A stretch of DNA of 64,000 bases from Cryobacterium gelidum. GTDB taxonomy: Bacteria; Actinomycetota; Actinomycetes; Actinomycetales; Microbacteriaceae. Every line of letters begins with the position of its first letter. Positions within the stretch are counted from its first letter, which is position 1. Location: assembly GCF_004403985.1 (NCBI RefSeq), contig NZ_SOHL01000005.1:54285-118284 (forward strand). Direction: 5' to 3'. The position numbers and the translations under genes are program-made. The notes below the pieces were generated by a model. The model was given only the letters and a program-made list of their open reading frames with translations. It was not told the DNA's origin and did not search any database. This document shows, piece by piece, positions 28,620-36,822 of the stretch.

Positions 28620-29061
28620 CCGTTCTGCGTCCCTCCGATCCAGCGGCTGGAACTATCGAGCAAACTCAATGAAATATGGAACCAGAATGGTACTGAATGT
28701 AAAATAAGGCACACTCAATGGACTACCTTGACGTGCCGTCGCAGTGAAGTTTCTCAGACGATAGCCAGGTATGGGATTGTCACTGCGACTGTGCAGCCGC
28801 CTTGTGGCTGATTCTCAAGGTGAACCGAATCGTTCGCCCGACCTGATGCCCGCTCTTACGCATTCTCGACCACGATCGCGGTCTGGATCACGGTCCTATT
28901 CCTGATGCTTCTGCGGAAAAACCCCACCGCATTCCGGTCGGGTCGGGCTCAGGGTGACGGCCATGGTTTCGACCCTAGACCGTCGCCGATGAGACCACGA
29001 TGGGACACCCTACAACCCCATGGTTCCGGACGGTCGGCGCGGCAGGATAGCCCACTGATGG
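28620..29061. other. 442-bp gap between ATPase and DedA genes
   Basis: Both neighbours read leftward, so this holds the ATPase promoter and the DedA 3' end. A plus-strand frame (about 28830-29100) contains IAVWITVLFLMLLRKNP, which looks membrane-like, but it has no start or recognisable family. No repeat or strong terminator was seen. Confidence 0.35.
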
Positions 29062-29724
29062 TCATGCCCGAGAATTCTGACGACGTGAAACGACGGTACG
29101 GACGATGATGGGCACCACGGAGAGTATGACGATGCCGATCAGTACGAGGTCGATGTATTGCGCCGCGAAGTCGGCGACACCCGGGATCTGAGCCAGCCCG
29201 AATCCCAGAAGCAGAACCCCGGTCACCCACATCACGGCACCGACGATGTTGAACATTGTGAACACCCGCCGGGGCATTTTGCCGACGCCGGCCGCGACGG
29301 GCGCGAAGGTGCGCACGACGGGAACGAAGCGGGCGATCGTGACGGCCGCCGGTCCGAACCGATCAAAGAAGCCCTGCGTTCGCGCCACGCTTGCGCGGCT
29401 GAACAGGCCGGAGTCGCGGCGGTCGAATATGCGCCGGCCCGTCGTGCGCCCGATCGTGTAGCCGAGCTGGTCGCCCAGCACGGCCGACAGGGCAATTGCC
29501 GGGATGACGACCCAGAGCGGCTGGCTGATCACCCCGCTGAATGTGAGAACGCCGGTGAAGAACAGCAGGGTATCGCCGGGCAGGAAGAACCCGACGAGTA
29601 GACCGGTCTCCACGAACACGATCGCGCAGACCACGACGAGGCCCCAGACGCCGGCACCGGAGATCACCGATTGCGGGTCCAGAAATCCGGAGGCGGGCAA
29701 TGCAGTTATGGTCATAGTATTCAT
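29062..29724 (-). CDS. DedA family membrane protein
   Basis: This 220-residue polytopic protein has the DedA signatures VETGLLVGFFLPGD, GDQLGYTIGRTTGRRIFDR and FGPAAVTIARFVPVVRTFAP. DedA proteins are likely lipid flippases (undecaprenyl phosphate recycling) and support membrane homeostasis. The acidic and Arg residues needed for function (Glu/Asp in the first loop, Arg in ARFVPVVR) are present. It sits 80 bp upstream of a second membrane-protein gene transcribed in the same direction. Confidence 0.9.
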   Translation of the reverse strand: MNTMTITALPASGFLDPQSVISGAGVWGLVVVCAIVFVETGLLVGFFLPGDTLLFFTGVLTFSGVISQPLWVVIPAIALSAVLGDQLGYTIGRTTGRRIFDRRDSGLFSRASVARTQGFFDRFGPAAVTIARFVPVVRTFAPVAAGVGKMPRRVFTMFNIVGAVMWVTGVLLLGFGLAQIPGVADFAAQYIDLVLIGIVILSVVPIIVRTVVSRRQNSRA

Positions 29725-29804
29725 GCTGCAATGGCTTTCTTTGAGTTTTCTGAAGACCGTCCCGGCATCCGTTGTCGCACGCGGTAGTGAGACGACGTGC
29801 TGGT

Positions 29805-30608
29805 TCAGACGGTGGCCGTCAACTGGGGGTCTGTGGTGCGTGCGCGGCGGGTGAGCACCATGACCAGGATGAGGATTACGGCCAGGAAGAGCACGCTGGT
29901 TCCCGTGGTTCCGAGACCCAGCCCGCCGTCGGCAACGGGCTGGGAGAGTAGATCGCCGGTGGACGCGCCCAGCGGGCGGGTCAGGATGTAGGCGATCCAG
30001 AAACCGAGCACAGCATTGAGGTGGAAGACGCAGTACGCAACGGCGACCAGCGCGATGGCGGCGGCGAAGACGAGCAGGGCGACGAGGAAGCCCAGATTGA
30101 GTCCCTCAGCGACGAGGTCACCGGCCGCGGTGCCGAGGGCGAACGTGAACAATACGGCCAGCCAGTAGAAGGTCTCCCGGCGGGTCGTGAAGATGGAGTG
30201 GATGGAGAGAGTCTTCTCTGAAATGGCCCAAACGGTGAAGGTCGCCGCGAGTGCGACGGCGAAGACGACCGTCGTTACCCACAGAGGCACGCCGAGGCTG
30301 TCGGTGAGGTTATCGGTGATCAGAGTACCCACGACGCTGATCAGCACCACGGCCAGCCAATAAACGGCCGGGGTGTATTTATGCAATCTGAACTGCGCGA
30401 CGAGCGCGGCAACGAGCAGAACCGCCATGATCACCGAAGTGATCGAAAGGCCCAAACCGAGGTCGACGTTGAGGAAATCCGCGGCGGTCTCCCCCACGGT
30501 GGTCGCGAGCACCTTGATCACCCAGAAGATGAAGGTCACCTCGGGCACCTTGGTCAGGATGTGCCGCGCGGGTGAAACAGTGGCGGAGCGGGTTGAGGTC
30601 GTGGACAA
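29805..30608 (-). CDS. multi-pass membrane protein (COG4705-like)
   Basis: The protein of about 267 residues has roughly eight hydrophobic helices and repeated GETAADFL/GTAAGDLV-type motifs, which suggest an internal duplication. It resembles COG4705 membrane proteins, often annotated as manganese-responsive or of unknown role. A strong AAGGAGG site directs initiation at a TTG (30608), which I prefer to a longer start at 30638. It precedes the DedA gene and may share its transcript. Confidence 0.75.
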   Translation of the reverse strand: MSTTSTRSATVSPARHILTKVPEVTFIFWVIKVLATTVGETAADFLNVDLGLGLSITSVIMAVLLVAALVAQFRLHKYTPAVYWLAVVLISVVGTLITDNLTDSLGVPLWVTTVVFAVALAATFTVWAISEKTLSIHSIFTTRRETFYWLAVLFTFALGTAAGDLVAEGLNLGFLVALLVFAAAIALVAVAYCVFHLNAVLGFWIAYILTRPLGASTGDLLSQPVADGGLGLGTTGTSVLFLAVILILVMVLTRRARTTDPQLTATV

Positions 30609-30739
30609 GTGTTCCTCCTTGGATGGGGTCGGTAGCACTAGCGAACACGGCGTCGTCTAAGACTTCTCACAGAAGCCAATAATCGCCGCAGGAGATCTAC
30701 GAATTCGCAGTCATTCGCTCGACGAACGACTTGCGTCGG

Positions 30740-31531
30740 TCACAGCGCAGATCGGGTCTGCTTCGCCCGCGGAACGGTGAGGGAAAGCGCTGTGCCCGCG
30801 GCAGTGCTAGTGAAGACGTGCACGGATCCGCCGTAGCGCACGGCAATTTCTCGTACGAGGGACAGACCGATTCCAAACCCGGTGCGGGCCTCATCGCCGT
30901 CGGCATCCGGCGGCGCGGAGTGGGCGAACCGATCGAAGATGCGGGCGTGGTCGATGCCGTGGATGCCGGGGCCGCGATCGCGCACGGTGACCGCCACCGT
31001 CTTCTTGGTCACGGCCACGCCCACCGTGATGGCCGAGTCGCGGGGGGTGAACCGCACAGCGTTATCCAGTAGCGCCACCACGCATCGGGTGATGCTGGAT
31101 GCTGGCACCCGCACGGGCCCGGGCCCGGGCTGGGGAGCATCAAGTTCGATGGTGATGTGTTTGTCGATGGCGATGAGTGCCATCGACTGCATCGCGGCAT
31201 CAACGGCAGCGACCAGATCGACAACGGCGGTGTCGTGCACTGCAGCGCCGCCGATTTCGGCCGATTCGAGAAGCTCGTTGACGATGTGGATGAGGTCCTT
31301 CGCGTCGCTGCGCAAGTCCGCGACGACCGATGAGGACGGGTCGCCTGTTGGCAGGGCGCGTTGCAGAATTTGCAGGCGGGCATCGAGCACTGCGAGCGGG
31401 GTGCGCAGTTCATGGCTCGCGTCCGCGACGACGCCAGCGCACGCGATCGCGATTCGGGTGCCGACGATCCGGGAGGCCCGACGGATGGCGCGGGTATCGC
31501 TGTCGATGACGGGGATTTTTCGGCTGGTCAT
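30740..31531 (-). pseudogene. histidine kinase lacking its sensor region
   Basis: The frame is open for 263 residues. The start (MTSRKIPVIDSDTRAI, then GTRIAIACAGVV) is a normal kinase N-terminus running into the first membrane helix. After the first few residues of that helix it jumps to ADASHELRTPL, with phospho-acceptor His40. The second membrane helix, sensor and linker regions are thus missing, with frame kept. The catalytic core is whole: LLDNAVRFTP (N box), RDRGPGIHGID (G1), and GFGIGLSLVREI (G2). The start overlaps the response-regulator stop. It may make a soluble kinase, but not a membrane sensor. Confidence 0.75.
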
Positions 31532-32062
31532 GGTTGTCCCAAGCGGCAGTCCTCACCGCGCACGGTGAGGACGATGTCCATGTCGGTCTTGCGCCGAAGA
31601 TAGTGCACGCAGGTTTCCACCGTTCCGGCAGTGGCCGCAGGGCTGAAACCGGTTTGCAGTATTTGTTGGTCGGAGAACGTGCGGTGCGGGGCGTCCGCTA
31701 AAAGTTCGAGCAGTTCGTCCTCCTTGACCGACAGCCGGACACGCCCGTCGTACGGGGAACAGATCGTTCGACTGTCCGGGCAGTACTCCCACCCACTCAC
31801 GAGCACCGTGCGGCCCTTCCCGGTGAACACCCGGCGAATGGCTCGTAGCCGGGCGAAATGCTCATCGAATTCAAACGGCTTGACCGGGGAGTCGTTGGCG
31901 CCGATGTCGAGGCCGGGCACTTCGCCGCAGTGGGTCCCCGCACCGTCAGAAGCGGGATGGGGTGGCCATCAGCTTGCGGCGGAGGGCTTCAACCACGCCC
32001 AGCCCGTTCGCGCCGCCGGCGACCGGGGTGGCATCGTCGACTCCGTGAGCCCGTCCTTTCAT
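31528..32062 (-). pseudogene. response regulator, broken receiver domain
   Basis: The C-terminal output domain is open (31528-31920): VKPFEFDEHFARLRA, then SVKEDELLELLADAP, then CVHYLRRKTDMDIVLTVRG, an OmpR-type winged helix. Upstream the receiver survives only as pieces in different frames: VDDATPVAGGANGLGVVEALRR, then LLTVRG, then GLDIGAND. At least two frame changes lie between 31915 and 31990, and the N-terminal phospho-acceptor part is gone. It overlaps the kinase gene by four bases, as intact two-component pairs do. Confidence 0.75.
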
Positions 32063-32079
32063 GGGGGCCGATCCTGGGA

Positions 32080-32832
32080 TCATCCTCGATCACACGCAGT
32101 CGGAGTCGCACCATGATCTGAGCGGGCATCCGACATTCCTCTGTAGTCAGGTCCAGCGTGAAGGCCGGAACGACGTACGCTCCAGTGCGCCAGTAGCAGC
32201 GTCCAGGCCGCGTTCACCAGTGCCACAGCAGCGATCGAGTACACGATCGACGCCACCACATCGGACGGATAATGCACCCCCAAATACACTCGGGATGCTG
32301 CCGTGGCGAGCACGATCACCGTGGTCGTTCCGATCACAAACGGATGCCATCGGTGACCGGCCGTGACAAGGACGATCCCGAGCAGGAAGCAGGCGGCGAA
32401 GCTGCTGTGACCGCTGGGAAAACTGAGCCCGCCCGGTTCGCGCAGCAGGATGTGCGCGAGCGACGGAATATCAGGTCGTGCCCGGTGCACCAGCAACTTG
32501 ATCACGTCGGCGCCCAGCGTAGGAATCATCACAACCAACAGGAAGTGGATCGCCGCACCACGTCGCCGGGTGACAACCAGCACCGATCCGGCTGCCAGCA
32601 ATACGAGAACCGCGCCCACGGACGGGCTGAATAGCCAGTCAATGCCCAGGGCCACCGCGTCGAGTGGCGCGGTGTGGACAGTATTCACCTGTCGAAGCAA
32701 ATCCATCTCCACGGCCGTCCATCCCGCTGATCCACTCAGCACGAACCCGCTGATGATGACGGCGAGGATGACTCCGGCTGCGGGAATGGCGGTCCGGGCG
32801 AACCGGCGGTGTGGTCGGAGATCAATGGTCAT
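32080..32832 (-). CDS. PAP2-family membrane phosphatase
   Basis: This 250-residue protein has five to six membrane helices and all three PAP2 motifs: KLLVHRARP, PSGHSSF and SRVYLGVHYPSDV. Such enzymes remove phosphate from lipid pyrophosphates or phosphatidic acid at the outer membrane face. It lies directly upstream of the decayed two-component genes on the same strand and was probably controlled with them. It appears intact. Confidence 0.88.
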   Translation of the reverse strand: MTIDLRPHRRFARTAIPAAGVILAVIISGFVLSGSAGWTAVEMDLLRQVNTVHTAPLDAVALGIDWLFSPSVGAVLVLLAAGSVLVVTRRRGAAIHFLLVVMIPTLGADVIKLLVHRARPDIPSLAHILLREPGGLSFPSGHSSFAACFLLGIVLVTAGHRWHPFVIGTTTVIVLATAASRVYLGVHYPSDVVASIVYSIAAVALVNAAWTLLLAHWSVRRSGLHAGPDYRGMSDARSDHGATPTACDRG

Positions 32833-32914
32833 TCTCCTAGAGTGACCCCTGACGTCACAGGACCTTCTAAGAATCGTTTCTGCCGGGTTCTTCCCGTCTC
32901 AGCGCATTGTGTAG

Positions 32915-33048
32915 CCGGTTCAGGGGCGAACGGCGGAGATCATCGTCGACGACTCAACAGACGATACCTCGGCCGTCGTGTTGACGGTGGCGGAATTTTC
33001 CCCGATCCCGGTGCGGCTCATTCACCGGCTCCAGCCGCATGGTGGTCT
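32915..33048 (+). pseudogene. N-terminal remnant of a family 2 glycosyltransferase
   Basis: A short plus-strand stretch reads AEIIVDDSTDDTSAVV and then PIPVRLIHR, the nucleotide-binding start of dolichyl-phosphate-mannose-synthase-like enzymes. One Val is missing from the usual VVDDS. No start codon in front and no catalytic remainder are present, because the pentamer array begins right after it. Confidence 0.5.
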
Positions 33049-33113
33049 GTGCCGTGCCGTGCCGTGCTGTGCTGTGCTGTGCTGTGCTGTGCTGTGCTGT
33101 GCTGTGCTGTGCT
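33049..33113. repeat. pentamer microsatellite, (GTGCC)3(GTGCT)10
   Basis: Thirteen perfect pentamer units: three GTGCC then ten GTGCT. Because 5 is not a multiple of 3, each gain or loss of a unit shifts the reading frame of anything crossing it. It lies between two broken plus-strand coding stretches. Confidence 0.95.
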
Positions 33114-33154
33114 ACGACGCTGGACGATGTCGACCAGCAGACAGCACCGGTGGA

Positions 33155-33513
33155 CTCGGACAGTGCTCACTCCGTCGCCAGACGCCACCCGTCTTGTCCT
33201 TGCCAGCCTGGAGTTCGTGGCCACATCCTGGCTCCCCGTCCCCACCCTTGCGCTGATGGCCGGTGAGATTTTTTGAGCAGATTTCGCGGCCCGCTACGCC
33301 TCCGACAACGCTCCCGTTGCCGCGCTTGTGATGGCGTCCGGCCTGGCTTGGCTTGGCGGCATCAGGGCGTTGGAGAGCCGTGGTTTCGTGAAGTCAGCCA
33401 AGTTCACTAGCCACCGCAGCGTGATTTACGAGTTCACCCGTCAGCACACCTCGGCCTGGGGTTTCAGGACTTTCGGCCGGTCTCTGCGTGGAACACCCAG
33501 AAACAGGCGATAG
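33155..33513 (+). pseudogene. unrecognised coding remnant with in-frame stop
   Basis: One frame reads well from about 33155: RLVLASLEFVATSWLPVP, then LALMAGEIF, then stop TGA at 33274-33276, then ADFAARYASDNAPVAALVMA and KFTSHRSVIYEFTRQH. The stop occupies a spot where TGG (Trp) would fit. I cannot name the family. It may be the distal part of the gene interrupted by the pentamer array, or a separate one. Its end overlaps the acyltransferase start. Confidence 0.45.
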
Positions 33514-34759
33514 CCTCCGGCAAGTGACATTGCAGACGACAGCCGCGCGACCGTCTTCGTCGGCGCCCGGTCCAACAGGCCGTCTGACTTCCCTGGACGG
33601 TTTGCGAGGCGTCGCTGCTCTTGTCGTCATGATCCACCACCTGTATCTGGTGGCGGTGCCCTCAATTGTGGCCGCCGGCGGATCACAACCGGGAAGCTTC
33701 TACTGGTGGGTTTCCCAAACTCCTTTGAAGATCCTCACCGCCGGGTCAGAGGCCGTCCTGGTTTTCTTCGTGCTCAGCGGGCTCGTGGTTACCCTGCCCG
33801 CGCTGGGCAAGTCCCGGTACTCTTGGGCGGGGTTTCTCAGCGGCCGGATCGCGCGCATCTATCTGCCGGTGTGGGCGTCCTTGGCGATCGGCACCGCTCT
33901 CATCTGGCTTCTGCCGCGCGACCTCGGGGCGGTGACGCCGGGTTCGTGGATTGCCACCTCGAACGCAGCATCGACCACGGCGGCATCGCTGCTGAATCAG
34001 ATGAGCCTCACGGCCGCATCGTATGGCGTGAACAATGTGCTTTGGTCTTTGCGGTGGGAACTCGCGTTCTCGGTGCTCCTGCCGCTGTTCGCGGCGGTCG
34101 CGTTCTGGGTCCGGCGTCGCTGGCTGCTCGCATTGTGCGTCGCACTTGCGCTCAGTCTGCTGGGGCTAGTCACCAACATCGATGCCCTCCGCTACCTCCC
34201 GGTGTTCTTCGTCGGAACCCTCATGGCGGTGCGCCTGGACGCCATCCGGGAGTGGACGCGGAGACGCCTTCAACGCCCGCACGCGCGCTTGTGGGGAATC
34301 GTCCTGGTTGTCGGCTCGCTTCTCCTGCTCGTCGCTGGCTGGCTGGCCCAGCCGATCGCCGCGCCGGGAACGCTTCCCGGCCGAGTTTTCACCCAGCTAG
34401 CGGTGTGCGGTGCGGCCGGCCTCGTCCTGGCCGCTGTCGGTGTGCCGTTCCTGCGCCGGGCTTTGGACTCCCGCCCGAGCCAGTGGCTCGGGCGAGTGTC
34501 GTTCAGCCTCTATCTTGTCCACGTCCCCATCCTGGCCAGCCTCAGCTTCCTGCTCGGTGACGACAAGTGGTGGCTGGTAGCGCTGATCACGATCCCCCTC
34601 GCCCTGCTCGCGGCCTGGGGATTTTATCTGGCGTTCGAGCGGCCCTCCCACCGTCTGGCCAGGCATACCTCGCAGATCGTGGCGAGGGACGCGGCCCGGC
34701 TCAGCGAGAAGGCCTCCAGGGGCGCGGCACGGATCGCCGTCAAGTTCGCCAGGCGATAG
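33488..34759 (+). CDS. acyltransferase 3 family membrane protein
   Basis: This 423-residue protein has ten or so membrane helices and acyltransferase-3 motifs: LTSLDGLRGVAALVVMIHH with the active His, then VFFVLSGLVV and SGRIARIYLPVW. It O-acylates sugars or wall polymers at the membrane. GTG 33488 and GTG 33524 are both possible starts, with no clear ribosome-binding site. It lies beside the wall-polymer module, where an acyl substitution would make sense, but that link is inferred. Confidence 0.85.
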   Translation: MEHPETGDSLRQVTLQTTAARPSSSAPGPTGRLTSLDGLRGVAALVVMIHHLYLVAVPSIVAAGGSQPGSFYWWVSQTPLKILTAGSEAVLVFFVLSGLVVTLPALGKSRYSWAGFLSGRIARIYLPVWASLAIGTALIWLLPRDLGAVTPGSWIATSNAASTTAASLLNQMSLTAASYGVNNVLWSLRWELAFSVLLPLFAAVAFWVRRRWLLALCVALALSLLGLVTNIDALRYLPVFFVGTLMAVRLDAIREWTRRRLQRPHARLWGIVLVVGSLLLLVAGWLAQPIAAPGTLPGRVFTQLAVCGAAGLVLAAVGVPFLRRALDSRPSQWLGRVSFSLYLVHVPILASLSFLLGDDKWWLVALITIPLALLAAWGFYLAFERPSHRLARHTSQIVARDAARLSEKASRGAARIAVKFARR

Positions 34760-34825
34760 CGCCAGGGTTGTCCACACCGGCGATCGGCCGCGGACGGCGC
34801 GCCGGTGGATGTCGGCGGGACGCGC

Positions 34826-35140
34826 TCAGTCCTTGCCGCGAAGAAGGGTGGTGGCCTTCCGAACGGGAAGGGTGGGAGGGTAGGCCCGCACGAGTGCTAT
34901 GCCGATGAGAGGTAACGCGGTCCGGTCTGGATAGGCCGTGAGCATCGGGCGCAGCTTTGGTTGGAACTTGCGTGTGAAATTTAGGAGTGAGCGGAAGCCG
35001 TAGACCGGCTCCAGGGATGTGCTGAGATATCCGAGAAGCCGATTCAGCCCGGAAGCCCCCTCGCTCGGGGCGGATGCGGCGACCAAGGTCCGCCAGGACC
35101 CCATCAGAGTCAAGAACATAATGCTCGCCGCAACCGGCAC
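34826..35140 (-). pseudogene. C-terminal remnant of a DUF2156 / lysyl-phosphatidylglycerol synthase-like gene
   Basis: About 75 residues resemble the end of the aminoacyl-phosphatidylglycerol synthase domain: GLNRLLGYLSTSLEPVY, then GFRSLLNFTRKFQP, then PMLTAYPDRTALPLIGIA. The family is normally several hundred residues. The rest is absent, because the hydrolase gene begins just upstream. Without the catalytic part no activity is expected. Confidence 0.5.
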
Positions 35141-35222
35141 GGGACCGCCCGCGTCGCGCGAGCATCGCTGCGGTCTTGCCCAACAGGACCGGCCGGGTCC
35201 GGAGGTGGGAAGGTATCGTCCA

Positions 35223-36524
35223 TTATTCCAACCCGAGCCGCGCGGCGAGTTCGGGCAGCGCCTCCGCGATCACGTACCGCACAGTGGTCCAGTCGTGTGC
35301 CGAGTTCGGAGCCTCGATGAGCTTTGTCACCATGCCGGACCGGTCGGCGGCAGCGCGGACGAGGCGCTGATTCTTTTGATACTTGGCGTCGAGTGCGCCC
35401 ACCCCGAAAATCGCGACGGTGTCTGCGTACGGAGCCCGAGCAGCCAACACGTTGACGGGCTTCACCGCGTCGTAGGCCGCGGTCGAGCCGCCGAAGGCTC
35501 TCGCTACCGTGGTCGACCCGATCGTGGGTTCCGCCTCCCCGGAGATGTCGAGGATTGACCGGAAGACCTCCGGATGGCCCGCCCCGAGTTGGATCGAGCA
35601 CGTTCCGCCCTGTGAGAATCCGCCGACCGCCCAATATCGAGGGTCGTCACTGACCCGAAGATGGGACCGAATCCACTTTGGTACATCCCGGGCGAGGTAC
35701 GTTTCCGAATTGCCCAGCGGTGAATCGACGCACATCGGATTCTGATTGGCGCGGCCAAGCTGATCGGGGGCGACCACGATTGGCGCGAGGCCGTTGTGGC
35801 TGGCTGCGTACGCGTTCATGGTGGAAGCGAGTCGTCCCGCGGTGAACACGGCCGCTGGCGAGCCCGGCTGGCCTGCGAACATCACAAGGACAGGAAGCAC
35901 GGGTGGGTTCGGGCCGAGAGCGGCAGGCGGCAGGTAGACCAGGGCCGCACGCGCGGCGAAACCGGAGGTTGTCCCCGGGATTGTGACGGTTCCGACCGTA
36001 CCGCGGGTGGGCATGCCGGGGGGAGCCTGCCACGTGCGCCCGATTGCCGGATCCGTTGTGCCGGCCCGGCCCGACAAGCGCGACACGTCCATTGGTCCGT
36101 AGGGTGAAATACCCAGCGCATCCTGGAGATTGCGATATTCGCCGAAGTCGACATTGATCGCCGCAGCGGTACTGACCAGGATCACGGGGATGGAAACGAG
36201 CGCGATCGTCTTTCGCCACCAATTGGTTCCCCACAGGTTTACGATGACCAGCGACAGGGCGGCAATCGCGGCGGAAAACCAGAGTCGCGTGACCAGGGTC
36301 AGCGGCAGACCGAAAACATTCCACACGTCGCTGACGAGCCAGGAGACCAGCAAGCCGAGCAGTGCCCCGAGCACCAAAGCCGCCGCGACGCGTGGTATCC
36401 AGGAACGCAGGGGGATCCTCACCAGCAGGTAGACCATGAGCACCACGGCAAGGATGTCAATCGGAATCAGGAATGTGCCCGTGTCGATCTGCATGGTGAG
36501 AAGCCAATTCAACATGGACACCAC
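35223..36524 (-). CDS. membrane-anchored alpha/beta hydrolase (esterase family)
   Basis: This 433-residue protein begins with four hydrophobic helices (about residues 1-120) followed by an extracytoplasmic alpha/beta-hydrolase domain. The nucleophile elbow is GGFSQGGTC. Acidic (GVGALDAKY) and His (NSAHDW) residues are plausible triad partners. The fold resembles the esterase D/mycolyltransferase-like group. It is a paralogue of the gene at 42336-43679 and lies downstream of a TagF-GT4 gene in the same orientation, so wall-polymer modification is a reasonable but unproven role. Confidence 0.8.
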   Translation of the reverse strand: MVSMLNWLLTMQIDTGTFLIPIDILAVVLMVYLLVRIPLRSWIPRVAAALVLGALLGLLVSWLVSDVWNVFGLPLTLVTRLWFSAAIAALSLVIVNLWGTNWWRKTIALVSIPVILVSTAAAINVDFGEYRNLQDALGISPYGPMDVSRLSGRAGTTDPAIGRTWQAPPGMPTRGTVGTVTIPGTTSGFAARAALVYLPPAALGPNPPVLPVLVMFAGQPGSPAAVFTAGRLASTMNAYAASHNGLAPIVVAPDQLGRANQNPMCVDSPLGNSETYLARDVPKWIRSHLRVSDDPRYWAVGGFSQGGTCSIQLGAGHPEVFRSILDISGEAEPTIGSTTVARAFGGSTAAYDAVKPVNVLAARAPYADTVAIFGVGALDAKYQKNQRLVRAAADRSGMVTKLIEAPNSAHDWTTVRYVIAEALPELAARLGLE

Positions 36525-36560
36525 GCTACGACACCGGCGGGTCTGTGAACTCTTCCGCCG

Positions 36561-36701
36561 TCACATCTCCAGGTGGGTCACTCCGCCGGGCGCTAGCGAA
36601 AGGCGCACAACGATGTCGGCGACAGTCTGACCGTCCGACCGGTGCTCAACGGTGGCCAGGAAGCCCTCCGCCGTCAGTGCGCGCCGCAACGCGTCGACCA
36701 T
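36561..36701 (-). CDS. small hypothetical protein or remnant
   Basis: A 46-residue frame, VDALRRALTAEGFLATVEHR then ADIVVRLSLAPG, lies between the TagF-GT4 and hydrolase genes. It reads like protein but has no known family and no strong ribosome-binding site. The longer in-frame extension to 36854 overlaps the next gene and looks non-coding. Confidence 0.3.
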   Translation of the reverse strand: MVDALRRALTAEGFLATVEHRSDGQTVADIVVRLSLAPGGVTHLEM

Positions 36702-36822
36702 CACGACTTCGTCTTGAACGCGAATACTTGCATTGCACTCCCCCACCCGACGAGAACCGGGATGCGCGCGATCGACACAGTCAGCATCCCTCACGCGGTA
36801 AGGAGATGCTGAGCCGCGTTCG

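Noticed and set aside
33018..33276. Cys/Ala-rich and His/Ser/Thr-rich repeat proteins across the pentamer array
   Set aside because: They arise only from translating the microsatellite and have no sensible continuation.
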